Of a DNA stretch of 21,767 nucleotides, positions 14,779 through 21,767 are shown piece after piece. The DNA comes from DATBLZ01 sp036555065. Lineage in GTDB: Bacteria > Pseudomonadota > Gammaproteobacteria > Steroidobacterales > Rariloculaceae. Under the pieces are notes generated by a model. It was not told the DNA's origin, made no database searches, and saw only the letters and a program-made list of their open reading frames with translations. The first letter of the stretch is position 1; every line of letters begins with the position of its first letter. Made by a program: the position numbers and the translations under genes. The DNA lies in the NCBI GenBank assembly GCA_036555065.1, contig DATBLZ010000077.1:1-21767 (forward strand). The letters are read 5' to 3'.

Positions 14779-16635
14779 CTAGATCTCGATCTCGGTCGCG
14801 AGCACGACGACGCGCCGCGTGGGCATGCGGAAAAACTCTGCGGCCTGCGCGCTGCGGCGTTGCAAGAACGCGAACAGCTGATACTTGAGGCCGCGCAAAC
14901 CCCGGCGCTCGAGCGCGCGCACGAGGTGCCAGCCCAGGAAAAACGTGCAGTCCTCGCCGATACGCAAGCCGCGTTGCCGCGCGCCGCGCAGCGCCTCGTT
15001 GACGTCGGGAGTCTCCATGAATCCGAACCGCGCGCGCACGGCATGCACGCCGGGCATGAGCTCCTCGACCCAAGCCCGTGAGGCGCGATCCTGGCGGGGC
15101 GTCCGCAGAAACTCCATGTTCAAGATGACGATTTGCTCGTGATAGACATGATTGTGCTCGAGGTTGCGCAAGAGCGCCGTGGGCACGAAGCCCGAATGGC
15201 TCACGAGAAAGACTGCCGTGCCAGGCACTTTCGTTGCCTTCCCGAGCAGCTCCGGGAGCTCTGACCATGGTACGGCACGCTTTTGCAGCTGGCGCCGCAA
15301 CTTCGCGCGGCCGTCGCGCCAGGTCACGAAGCCGACGAACATGAGCGCCGCGAGCGCGAGCGGCACCCAGCCGCCGTTCGGAATCTTCGTTGCGTTGCCG
15401 AACACGAACGCCCAGTCGATCACGAAGAAGAGCCCGAACACGGGCACGATTCGCGACACCGGCCAGCGCCACACAGTCTTGGCCACGACGGCGCCGAGAA
15501 TCGTGGTGATCATCATCGTGCCGATGACCGAGGCCCCGTAAGCGCCCGCCAGAGCGCTCGACGAGCCGAACACGAGCACGAAGCTGACCACGGCGACGAG
15601 CATGACACGGTTCGCCGCTGGCACGTAAATCTGGCCGCGCTCGTCGGCTGAAGTCTGGAGAACTTGGACGCGCGGCAATAGATCGAGCTGAACCGCCTGG
15701 CGCGTGATCGAGAACGCGCCGGATATGGTCGCCTGCGACGCGATGATGGTCGCTGCGGTCGCGAGGACGACGAGAAACGGCAGCACGTCACTCGGCGCGA
15801 GCGCGAAAAAGGGGTTCGCGACTGGGCCAGGGCTTGCGAGCAGCAGCGCGCCCTGCCCGAAGTAGTTGAGCAAGAGCCCGGGCCAAACGACAGCGAACCA
15901 AGCGATCCGAACCGGCCGCTTGCCGAAGTGGCCCATGACCGCGTAGAGCGCCTCGCCGCCCGTGAGCACGAGAAACACGGCGCCGAGAATCGCCAATGAC
16001 AGCGCAGGATGGCTCGCGAGCATGGCGACACCATAGGACGGTGAGAGCGCGAGAAGCACGGTCGGCTCGCGCGCGATCGCGATGGCGCCCAAAATCGCCA
16101 GCGTCACGAACCAGACCACCACGATCGGACCAAACAGGCCGCCGACGCGCGCGGTGCCGTGCCGCTGCACCATGAACAACGCAACGATGATCGCGAGCGT
16201 GATCGGCAAAATTGCGCGGTCAAACGTGGGGTTGAGCTCACGGAGCCCCTCGACGGCGGATAGCACCGAAATCGCGGGCGTCAGCAGCGCGTCGCAATAG
16301 AACAAGGCCGTGCCGAGTAGGCCGAGCAAGACGAACCGTGCGGGCCACCGCCCGACGGCGCCGATGTGCTGCTGCACCAGCGCGACGAGCGACAGGATTC
16401 CGCCCTCCCCGGCATTATCCGCGCGCAGGATCAGCACGATATATTTGAGCGTGATGACGAGGAAGAGGCTCCAGAGAATCAGCGACAGCACGCCGAGGAC
16501 GTTGGCTGGATCTGCGGCCCCGCCCGCCGCGGCGGTCGCCTCCCTGAGACCGTAAAGCGGGCTCGTGCCGATGTCGCCGTAGACGACTCCGAGCGCGCCG
16601 ACTGTCGCGCGGGTCAGCGAGCGCGAATCGTTCAT
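14779..16635 (-). CDS. kup: Potassium uptake protein Kup (KUP/HAK/KT family)
   Basis: A 618-residue potassium:proton symporter of the inner membrane, about the length of E. coli Kup (622). It opens with ATVGALGVVYGDIGTSPLYG, the defining KUP motif. Then come DNAGEGGILSLVALVQ, YCDALLTPAISVLSAVEGL (the GDGVLTPAISVLSA-equivalent), and about twelve membrane segments. From roughly residue 440 comes the cytoplasmic domain with VPGTAVFLVSHSGFVPTALLRNLEHNHVYHEQ. In the third motif Tyr-Cys replaces the usual Gly-Asp-Gly-Val-like lead, as in many Kup proteins. ATG 16635 has no obvious Shine-Dalgarno. A TAGAAT box on the minus strand at 16697-16692 could be the -10. Divergent from the quinohemoprotein operon; no functional link is implied. 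Confidence 0.93.
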   Translation of the reverse strand: MNDSRSLTRATVGALGVVYGDIGTSPLYGLREATAAAGGAADPANVLGVLSLILWSLFLVITLKYIVLILRADNAGEGGILSLVALVQQHIGAVGRWPARFVLLGLLGTALFYCDALLTPAISVLSAVEGLRELNPTFDRAILPITLAIIVALFMVQRHGTARVGGLFGPIVVVWFVTLAILGAIAIAREPTVLLALSPSYGVAMLASHPALSLAILGAVFLVLTGGEALYAVMGHFGKRPVRIAWFAVVWPGLLLNYFGQGALLLASPGPVANPFFALAPSDVLPFLVVLATAATIIASQATISGAFSITRQAVQLDLLPRVQVLQTSADERGQIYVPAANRVMLVAVVSFVLVFGSSSALAGAYGASVIGTMMITTILGAVVAKTVWRWPVSRIVPVFGLFFVIDWAFVFGNATKIPNGGWVPLALAALMFVGFVTWRDGRAKLRRQLQKRAVPWSELPELLGKATKVPGTAVFLVSHSGFVPTALLRNLEHNHVYHEQIVILNMEFLRTPRQDRASRAWVEELMPGVHAVRARFGFMETPDVNEALRGARQRGLRIGEDCTFFLGWHLVRALERRGLRGLKYQLFAFLQRRSAQAAEFFRMPTRRVVVLATEIEI

Positions 16636-16738
16636 GGGAACAGCGAAGCGACGTGAGGGAGAGTCGTTGCCGCGTCGGGAATCACGCGGCGATTCTAGCG
16701 CGAATCAACCGCGCTTCGTGCGCTCGTCGGTAAGCTGC

Positions 16739-16744
16739 TACGAT
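16739..16744 (+). promoter_or_regulatory. Possible extended -10 promoter of the quinohemoprotein operon
   Basis: TGCTACGAT at 16736-16744 fits an extended -10 (TG-N-TACGAT). A weak -35 (TTCGTG, 16715-16720) lies 18 bp upstream. Transcription would start near 16751, giving a leader of about 36 nt, unlike the leaderless genes nearby. Confidence 0.3.
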
Positions 16745-16786
16745 GCGCCGCACCGGCGCGACGACACGAAGAACAACTTGCTGACT

Positions 16787-18835
16787 ATGTTCGAAAGATG
16801 GCCGATAGGGTTCACGTTGGCCGTGGCGCTCGTGGCGCCGCCAACCACACTGGCACAAAGCCGCGCGCCGGCCTATGCGCATGGCGCGCTCACGGCCCCG
16901 CCGACGATCGATTGGCCGACGAACGGCGGCAACTGGTACAACCAGCGCTACTCGCCGCTGACGGAGATCAATCGCGACAACGTCGCGCGCTTGAAGGGCG
17001 TCTGGCGCGCCCGCCTCGACGGCTCCGGTGTGGAGCCGAAGTACTCGGGTGAGGCGCAGCCGATCGTATTCGACGGCGTCCTCTACATCGTGACCGGCGC
17101 CGACGACGTGTTTGCGATCGACATCGACACCGGTGAGCGGCTTTGGAGCTATCGCGCCAGTCTCGACCAGGCGATCGATACCGTCTGCTGCGGTTGGAGC
17201 AGCCGCGGCGTCGGTTTGGGCGACGGCAAGATTTACGTCGGGCAGCTCGACGGCAAGCTCGTCGCGCTCGATCAAGTCACCGGCGCTGTCGTCTGGTCGA
17301 CGCAAGCCGAACGTTGGGAGGCCGGCTACAGCATCACGAGTGCACCGCTCTACTACGACGGCCTCGTGATCACAGGGTTCGCGGGGGCCGAGTTCGCGAT
17401 TCGTGGTCGCGTAAAGGCGTTCGACGCCGACGATGGCACGCTCGTCTGGACGTTCCACACGATTCCCGGGCCCGGCGAAGTCGGCCACGAAACGTGGCCG
17501 CAGGACAACGACGTATGGATGCACGGCGGCGCATCAGTCTGGCAGACGCCGGCCGTCGATCCGAGCTTAGGCCTCGTCTATTTCTCGACCGGCAACCCGG
17601 GACCCGACTACAACGGCGCGGTGCGGACCGGTGACAATTTGTTTTCTGCTTCGATCGTTGCCGTCGATGTGAAAACCGGCGCGTACCGGTGGCACTTTCA
17701 GCAAGTTCATCACGACATTTGGGACTACGACGGTCCGAGTCCCGTCGTGCTCTTCGACATCGAGATCGACGGGCGCCTCCGCAAAGGTCTGGCCCAGCCG
17801 AGCAAAACGGGATGGATCTACGTCCTCGACCGCACGAACGGCGAGCCGCTCGTCGGGATCGACGAGCGGCCCGTGCCGCAGGAGCCGCGCCAAGCGACGG
17901 CGCGGACGCAGCCGTACCCCGTCGGCGATGCCTTCGTTCCACAGCACATCGAGATCGCGCCCGAAGGCTACAGGCTCGTCAACGGCGGGCGCATCTTTAC
18001 GCCGTTCTGGACCGAGCAAGACGTAATCGCGAAACCCGCGATCAGCGGCGGCGCGAATTGGCCGCCGAGCTCGTACGACCCACGCACCGGCTATCTCTAT
18101 GTCTGCGCGACCGATCGCGTCGGCGTCTTTCGCGCCGAAGAGATCAGTCCCGCGCGCCCACCCGAAGGCGAGCGATACGCGGCAGGAATCTTCGGCGGCA
18201 CGACCATGCCTTCGATGGGCGTCTTCGCGGCGCTCGACATGCGCACGAACAGGATCGTCTGGCGGCAGCAATGGGTGGATACCTGCTATAGCGGCTCGAC
18301 GGCGACGGCCGGCGGGCTCGTGTTCGTCGGCCGCAATGACGGGCGCTTGCTCGCGCTCGACGCGGCAACGGGCGCGCACCTGTGGCAGTTTCAGACCGGC
18401 GCCGGCATGAATGCGCCCGTGAGCGTCTTCGAGCATGAAGGGAAGCAGTACGTCGCGGCGTATTCGGGCGGCAATCTGTTCGCAGGATCGGCGAAGGGCG
18501 ACAGCGTGTGGCTCTTCTCGCTCGAAGGAACGCTCGACCCAGCGCCGGCCGCGAGCACGGTCATGACGTTCTCGGGGTTGGCCGACGGCGCCGCCGACCT
18601 CGCCAACGGTGCGGCCGTGTATGCAGCGGCATGCGTCTACTGCCACGGCGAAGAAGGCACAGGCGGTCACGGCGGCGGACCGACGCTCGTGAACGCGAGC
18701 TCGGTCGGCGCGTTCGTGCAAGTCGTCAGCGAAGGACGCAATGCCATGCCGGCGTTCGGCGCCACGCTTTCGCCCGAGCAAATCAGGGACGTGAGCTCGT
18801 ACGTGATCGAGCAACTGATCGGGGCTGCGGAGTGA
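16787..18835 (+). CDS. Quinohemoprotein alcohol dehydrogenase 1 (PQQ + C-terminal cytochrome c), lanthanide-type signature
   Basis: A 682-residue periplasmic enzyme predicted to oxidise an alcohol with PQQ and pass electrons through its own heme c. A signal peptide (about residues 1-23, ending TTLA) precedes the eight-bladed propeller, which starts NWYNQRYSPLTEINRDNVARL. Adjacent Cys134-Cys135 match the vicinal disulfide that packs on PQQ. Metal ligands are read as Glu202 (AGAEFAIRG) and Asn270 (STGNPGPDYNG). Asp313 in HHDIWDYDGP is the catalytic base. Asp315, two residues on, is the extra Asp associated with lanthanide-dependent members such as XoxF, ExaF and PedH. The C-terminal cytochrome has C616-VY-C619-H620 and a likely axial Met654 in RNAMPAFG. 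ATG 16787 is the first start that gives a signal peptide; the frame extends upstream over kup. The gene is co-transcribed with its paralogue. No PQQ-synthesis genes are present. The substrate is unknown. Confidence 0.9.
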   Translation: MFERWPIGFTLAVALVAPPTTLAQSRAPAYAHGALTAPPTIDWPTNGGNWYNQRYSPLTEINRDNVARLKGVWRARLDGSGVEPKYSGEAQPIVFDGVLYIVTGADDVFAIDIDTGERLWSYRASLDQAIDTVCCGWSSRGVGLGDGKIYVGQLDGKLVALDQVTGAVVWSTQAERWEAGYSITSAPLYYDGLVITGFAGAEFAIRGRVKAFDADDGTLVWTFHTIPGPGEVGHETWPQDNDVWMHGGASVWQTPAVDPSLGLVYFSTGNPGPDYNGAVRTGDNLFSASIVAVDVKTGAYRWHFQQVHHDIWDYDGPSPVVLFDIEIDGRLRKGLAQPSKTGWIYVLDRTNGEPLVGIDERPVPQEPRQATARTQPYPVGDAFVPQHIEIAPEGYRLVNGGRIFTPFWTEQDVIAKPAISGGANWPPSSYDPRTGYLYVCATDRVGVFRAEEISPARPPEGERYAAGIFGGTTMPSMGVFAALDMRTNRIVWRQQWVDTCYSGSTATAGGLVFVGRNDGRLLALDAATGAHLWQFQTGAGMNAPVSVFEHEGKQYVAAYSGGNLFAGSAKGDSVWLFSLEGTLDPAPAASTVMTFSGLADGAADLANGAAVYAAACVYCHGEEGTGGHGGGPTLVNASSVGAFVQVVSEGRNAMPAFGATLSPEQIRDVSSYVIEQLIGAAE

Positions 18836-20922
18836 CGCGTCTCGGCGTATCCGCGCGACCTTCCGTGGGAGCGGCTTTAGCCGCGATCGCCGTAGGGCTC
18901 GTGCTCGTAGGCGTCGCCTGCTCGACGTCCTCGCGTCCGCCGTCATCGGGCTCGGGCGAGCGCGCGGCGCACGCGCTGACGCAACTGCCGGTCGCCGGCT
19001 GGCCGACGAACGGCGGCGACCTCTACAACCGGCGCTATTCGCCGCTGACAGAGATCAACCGCGACAACGTCGCGAGTCTCAAAGGCGTCTGGCTCGCGCA
19101 TCTCAACGGGTCGGGAATCGGTCCGCCCTACTCCGGCGAGGCCCAGCCGATCGTCGCCGACGGCGTCATCTATGTATCGACCGGCGCTAACGACGTCTTC
19201 GCGCTCGCCGTCGAAACCGGCGCGATATTGTGGGAATACCACGCGAATCTCGAGCCGAGCAACAACGCCGTCTGCTGCGGCTGGACGAGCCGCGGCGTCG
19301 GCATCGGTGAAGGCAAAATCTTCGCGGGGCAGCTCGACGGCAAGCTCGTCGCGCTCGACCGAATGACCGGCGCAGTCGCCTGGTCAGTGCAGGCCGAGCG
19401 CTGGCAAGAGGGATACACGATCACGACCGCGCCGCTTTACTACGACGGCCTCGTGTACACGGGGTTCGCCGGGGGCGAGCGCGGCATCCGCGGGCGCGTC
19501 AAAGCGTACGACGCCGACGACGGCGCGCTCGTTTGGACTTTCTACACGATTCCGGGGCCCGGCGAAGTCGGTCACGAGACATGGCCGCAAACCAACGAGA
19601 TCTGGATGGATGGCGGCGCACCCGTGTGGCAAACACCGGCTGTCGATCCCGAGCTCGGTCTCATATTTTTCTCTACGGGCAATCCCGGGCCCGATTACAA
19701 CGGCTCGATCCGCGCCGGCGACAATTTGTTCACGTCGTCGATCCTCGCGCTCGACGCAAAGACCGGCGAGTATCGCTGGCACTTCCAGCAAGTGCACCAC
19801 GACCTCTGGGACTACGACGCGCCGAATCCCGTGATCCTGTTCGACCTCGAGATCGACGGCCGCTTGCGCAAGGGTCTCGCGCAGGCGAGCAAGACCGGCT
19901 GGGTCTACATTCTCGATCGCACGAACGGCGAGCCTTTGGTCGGCATCGACGAGCGGCCCGTGCCGCAGGAGCCGCGTCAAGCGACCGCGCGGACGCAACC
20001 CTATCCGCGCGGTGACGCCTTCGTTCCCCAGCAGATGCCGATCGCGCCCGAGGGTCGGCAGCTCGTCAACGACGGGCGCATCTTCACGCCGTTTTGGACC
20101 GATGCGCCCGTATTCATCAAGCCCGGCGTCGGCGGCGGCGCGAATTGGCCGCCGAGCTCGTACGACCCGGAAACGGGGTACATGTACGTCTGCGCCGGCG
20201 ACCGCAATTGGGGCTACATCTCGATGCCCGTGACCGAGGAGCGCCCGTCCGAAGGCGCCGGTTACATTGCCGGCGGGTTCGGCGGCGTGCAGCTGCATTC
20301 GCTCGGCGTATTCGCGGCACTCGACATGCGCACGAATAAGCTCGTCTGGCAGCAGCATTGGCCCGAAACGTGTTACAGCGGCTCGATCGCGACGGCCGGC
20401 GGCCTCCTGTTCGTCGGCCGCAACGACGGGCGCCTTACGGCGCTCGATTCGCGCGATGGCACGAAGCTCTGGGAGTTTCAGACCGGCGCCGGCATGAACT
20501 CGACCGTGAGCACGTTCGAGCGGGGCGGCAAGCAATACGTCGTCGCGTACGCCGCCGGCAACCTGTTCGCCGGTTCCGCGAAAGGCGACAACGTTTGGCT
20601 CTTCGCGCTCGATGGCACGCTCGAACCGATCGCACCCGGCGGCCGCTCCGCGGCGCTCGGGCCCGGTGCCGGCCCGGCGGCTCCGCAAGCCAACCTCGTG
20701 AATGGCAAGACCGTATACGCCGCGACTTGCGTGTTTTGCCATGGTGAGGAAGCCACGGGCGGTCACGGCGGCGGGCCGACGCTTGCGAACATGCCGGACG
20801 CGCCCGCAATCGCCGCCGTCGTCGCCCAAGGCCGCAACGCGATGCCGGCCTTGGGCGCAGCGCTCAGCGAGGTGCAGATCCGCGACGTCAGCGCTTATGT
20901 GATGCAGCTGATCGGCCAATAG
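18832..20922 (+). CDS. Quinohemoprotein alcohol dehydrogenase 2, tandem paralogue, possibly a lipoprotein
   Basis: A 696-residue paralogue of the preceding enzyme, sharing long near-identical blocks such as ERPVPQEPRQATARTQPYP. Its GTG overlaps the upstream stop by 4 bp (GTGA), so the two are coupled. Catalytic features are all kept: Cys148-Cys149, Glu216 (GGERGIRG), Asn284 (STGNPGPDYNG), Asp327 and the extra Asp329 in DLWDYDAP. The cytochrome has C633-VF-C636-H637 and a likely ligand Met671 (RNAMPALG). The N-terminus differs: a hydrophobic stretch ends LVLVGVAC-STSSRPPSS, so Cys at about residue 29 may be lipidated. The lipobox is imperfect, with Gly rather than Leu/Val/Ile at -3. Copy 1 has an ordinary signal peptide. 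The linker before the cytochrome is longer and Pro/Ala-rich. A plain signal anchor is the alternative. Confidence 0.9.
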   Translation: MTRLGVSARPSVGAALAAIAVGLVLVGVACSTSSRPPSSGSGERAAHALTQLPVAGWPTNGGDLYNRRYSPLTEINRDNVASLKGVWLAHLNGSGIGPPYSGEAQPIVADGVIYVSTGANDVFALAVETGAILWEYHANLEPSNNAVCCGWTSRGVGIGEGKIFAGQLDGKLVALDRMTGAVAWSVQAERWQEGYTITTAPLYYDGLVYTGFAGGERGIRGRVKAYDADDGALVWTFYTIPGPGEVGHETWPQTNEIWMDGGAPVWQTPAVDPELGLIFFSTGNPGPDYNGSIRAGDNLFTSSILALDAKTGEYRWHFQQVHHDLWDYDAPNPVILFDLEIDGRLRKGLAQASKTGWVYILDRTNGEPLVGIDERPVPQEPRQATARTQPYPRGDAFVPQQMPIAPEGRQLVNDGRIFTPFWTDAPVFIKPGVGGGANWPPSSYDPETGYMYVCAGDRNWGYISMPVTEERPSEGAGYIAGGFGGVQLHSLGVFAALDMRTNKLVWQQHWPETCYSGSIATAGGLLFVGRNDGRLTALDSRDGTKLWEFQTGAGMNSTVSTFERGGKQYVVAYAAGNLFAGSAKGDNVWLFALDGTLEPIAPGGRSAALGPGAGPAAPQANLVNGKTVYAATCVFCHGEEATGGHGGGPTLANMPDAPAIAAVVAQGRNAMPALGAALSEVQIRDVSAYVMQLIGQ

Positions 20923-20951
20923 CTCTGAAGTTACCCGTGTCAGGCCACCGT

Positions 20952-20963
20952 GTGACACGTCAC
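20952..20963. promoter_or_regulatory. Inverted repeat over the -35 region of the orphan ATPase gene
   Basis: GTGAC-AC-GTCAC, perfect 5 bp arms around a 2 bp centre, with further imperfect symmetry outside. It overlaps the place where a -35 hexamer would lie for the TATAAA at 20982. It resembles a Crp/Fnr half-site pair (TGTGA...TCAC), but the spacing is too short for a canonical Crp site. Candidate operator only. Confidence 0.3.
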
Positions 20964-20981
20964 GCGCAGTCGGCTGCTGCC

Positions 20982-20987
20982 TATAAA
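20982..20987 (+). promoter_or_regulatory. -10 box of the orphan HATPase gene, suggesting a leaderless mRNA
   Basis: TATAAA is followed by GCGGGG and then an in-frame GTG at 20994, 7 nt after the last base of the box. This decides the start codon proposed for the gene. Confidence 0.4.
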
Positions 20988-20993
20988 GCGGGG

Positions 20994-21461
20994 GTGTCGC
21001 AAACCCACGCAGTTTCGAGTCCTGTCATGAGCCACGGCGATCTATTCGCGCGGTTGCAGCAACTTTGCGCCGCGTTTCGTTCGAGTGCCGGAATCGATTG
21101 CCGCTTCGCGGTCGACCCCGCGCACACGCGCTTCGACGCCGTCATCGGCGAGGTCCTGTTCCGAGCCGTGCGCGAGCTGCTGACGAACGTCCGCAAGCAC
21201 GCGCGCGCGCAGAAAGCCGAGCTCTCGAGCACCGTGCTCGAAGACGGCTCGATCGTGTTCACTCTCAGAGATGACGGCATCGGCATGGGCGCGACCGACG
21301 GCAACGATCCCCGATTCGACAACGGCGGCCTCGGCCTCTGGAGCATCGACCTCCACCTGCGTGAGATCGGTGCGTTCATGGAGATCGAGAGCGACTCGGG
21401 CGTATGCGCAAGCATCGTGCTCCCGGGCAAGCTCGTCGCGGGTGAGCCGCAAAGCCCGTAG
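20994..21461 (+). CDS. Orphan HATPase domain of a NarL-type (HisKA_3) sensor kinase, lacking the phospho-acceptor helix
   Basis: A 155-residue protein made almost entirely of a GHKL ATPase domain. Seen in order: an N-box LFRAVRELLTNVRKHARAQ (about residues 60-80), a G1 box LRDDGIGMG, a G2 region GGLGLWSIDLHLREIG, and a last strand ending SIVLPG. This matches the part of HisKA_3 kinases that follows the dimerisation/His domain. No H-box, sensor or membrane segment precedes it, because only 71 bp separate it from the dehydrogenase stop. Either it is a 5'-truncated remnant or a free-standing ATPase of the anti-sigma-factor or kinase-partner sort. GTG 20994 is chosen from the -10 spacing; ATG 21027 is the alternative. 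Exa-type regulators of PQQ enzymes include such kinases, so a link to the upstream operon is conceivable but not shown. Confidence 0.7.
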   Translation: MSQTHAVSSPVMSHGDLFARLQQLCAAFRSSAGIDCRFAVDPAHTRFDAVIGEVLFRAVRELLTNVRKHARAQKAELSSTVLEDGSIVFTLRDDGIGMGATDGNDPRFDNGGLGLWSIDLHLREIGAFMEIESDSGVCASIVLPGKLVAGEPQSP

Positions 21462-21470
21462 CCTCGCAGC

Positions 21471-21767
21471 CTATTCGACGGACAACCCGGCGAGCCGCAA
21501 GCCTTCGAGCAACCTGGCGCGCAGCTGCTCGCCCATGCCCCACGCGCGCAGACGCTCGGCCCCGACGACGGAAAAATCGGGCTCGAGCTCGAGCAGCCTC
21601 GCCGTCTCTCGCTCCGCGATGTCCAGACGCCCCGCGAGTCCAGCCGCGGCCGCGACCGTCATGGGCGCGGCAAACCACCCGGGCGCATCGATCTTGAGGG
21701 CCCATTCGAGCGCTTGCGCGTAGTCGCCGGTCTGCAAGTATCGGAACGCATGCGCCGAGTAGTACCA
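21471..21767 (-). CDS. C-terminal part of a TPR protein (partial, truncated by window end)
   Basis: The last 98 residues of a minus-strand protein, open to the window edge. It shows two TPR-like helix pairs: AFRYLQTGDYAQALEWALKI and TVAAAAGLAGRLDIAERETARLLELEPDF. The closing segment ends RLLEGLRLAGLSVE. This ending, an ERLLEGLRKAGL-like tail after a PDF motif, is typical of TPR proteins fused to an adenylate cyclase or a CadC-type winged-helix domain at the N-terminus. The N-terminal domain lies outside the window, so the class is undecided. Convergent with the orphan ATPase gene, 9 bp between stop codons. Confidence 0.7.
   Translation of the reverse strand, partial: WYYSAHAFRYLQTGDYAQALEWALKIDAPGWFAAPMTVAAAAGLAGRLDIAERETARLLELEPDFSVVGAERLRAWGMGEQLRARLLEGLRLAGLSVE

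Noticed and set aside
17567..20958. Two long minus-strand frames (459 and 524 codons) opposite the quinohemoproteins
   Set aside because: Arg/Ala/Val-rich shadow frames that are alike only because the plus-strand genes are paralogues.
20951..20964. Crp binding site upstream of the orphan ATPase gene
   Set aside because: TGTGA and TCACG are separated by 4 bp rather than the 6 bp of the Crp consensus; kept only as a general inverted repeat.

Overview
This is a GC-rich, gene-dense chromosomal window from a Gram-negative bacterium. The Gram-negative call rests on periplasmic quinohemoproteins and a predicted lipoprotein. DUF6152-type secreted proteins, tandem PQQ dehydrogenases, Kup, CstA/YbdD and GltS together suggest a proteobacterium, possibly an uncultured Gammaproteobacterium of the Steroidobacterales kind. 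An acidobacterial origin cannot be excluded from sequence alone. No RNA genes, CRISPR arrays or intact mobile elements were seen.

Layout. Positions 1-2150 are a decay zone. They hold a membrane-anchored sensor histidine kinase broken by several frameshifts (minus, 202-1431), the C-terminal remnant of an HxlR-type regulator (plus, 1608-1850) and a small membrane ORF without a good start codon (minus, 1865-2149). Positions 2184-10488 are a transporter block: an ACS-type MFS permease, divergent from gltS and a CAT-type amino-acid permease; then, convergent, an operon cstA-ybdD-MFS, itself divergent from a small cyclic-nucleotide-binding-fold protein. Positions 10485-13282 are a four-gene minus-strand operon of exported proteins of unknown function. 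It holds both a fused and a split version of the same two-domain architecture. atoE (plus) and kup (minus) follow, converging on each other. Two tandem, translationally coupled quinohemoprotein alcohol dehydrogenases (16787-20922) come next, both with a D-Y-D signature associated with lanthanide-dependent enzymes and a C-terminal cytochrome c. The window ends with an orphan HATPase-only kinase fragment and the 3' end of a TPR protein.

How the genes may work together. The intact part looks like a nutrient-acquisition neighbourhood: uptake of glutamate-like substrates, amino acids, organic anions, pyruvate-like and short-chain fatty acids, plus periplasmic alcohol oxidation feeding electrons to cytochrome c. 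This is inference from families and adjacency.

Architecture. Gene packing is extreme. Convergent genes abut or overlap at their stop codons, and two divergent pairs share spacers of only 37 and 48 bp in which the two -10 boxes face each other. At six genes a -10-like hexamer ends only 6-10 nt before the start codon, which implies leaderless mRNAs. The most noteworthy observations are the putative lanthanide-type tandem quinohemoproteins, the fused/split DUF6152 pair, and the leaderless face-to-face promoters.
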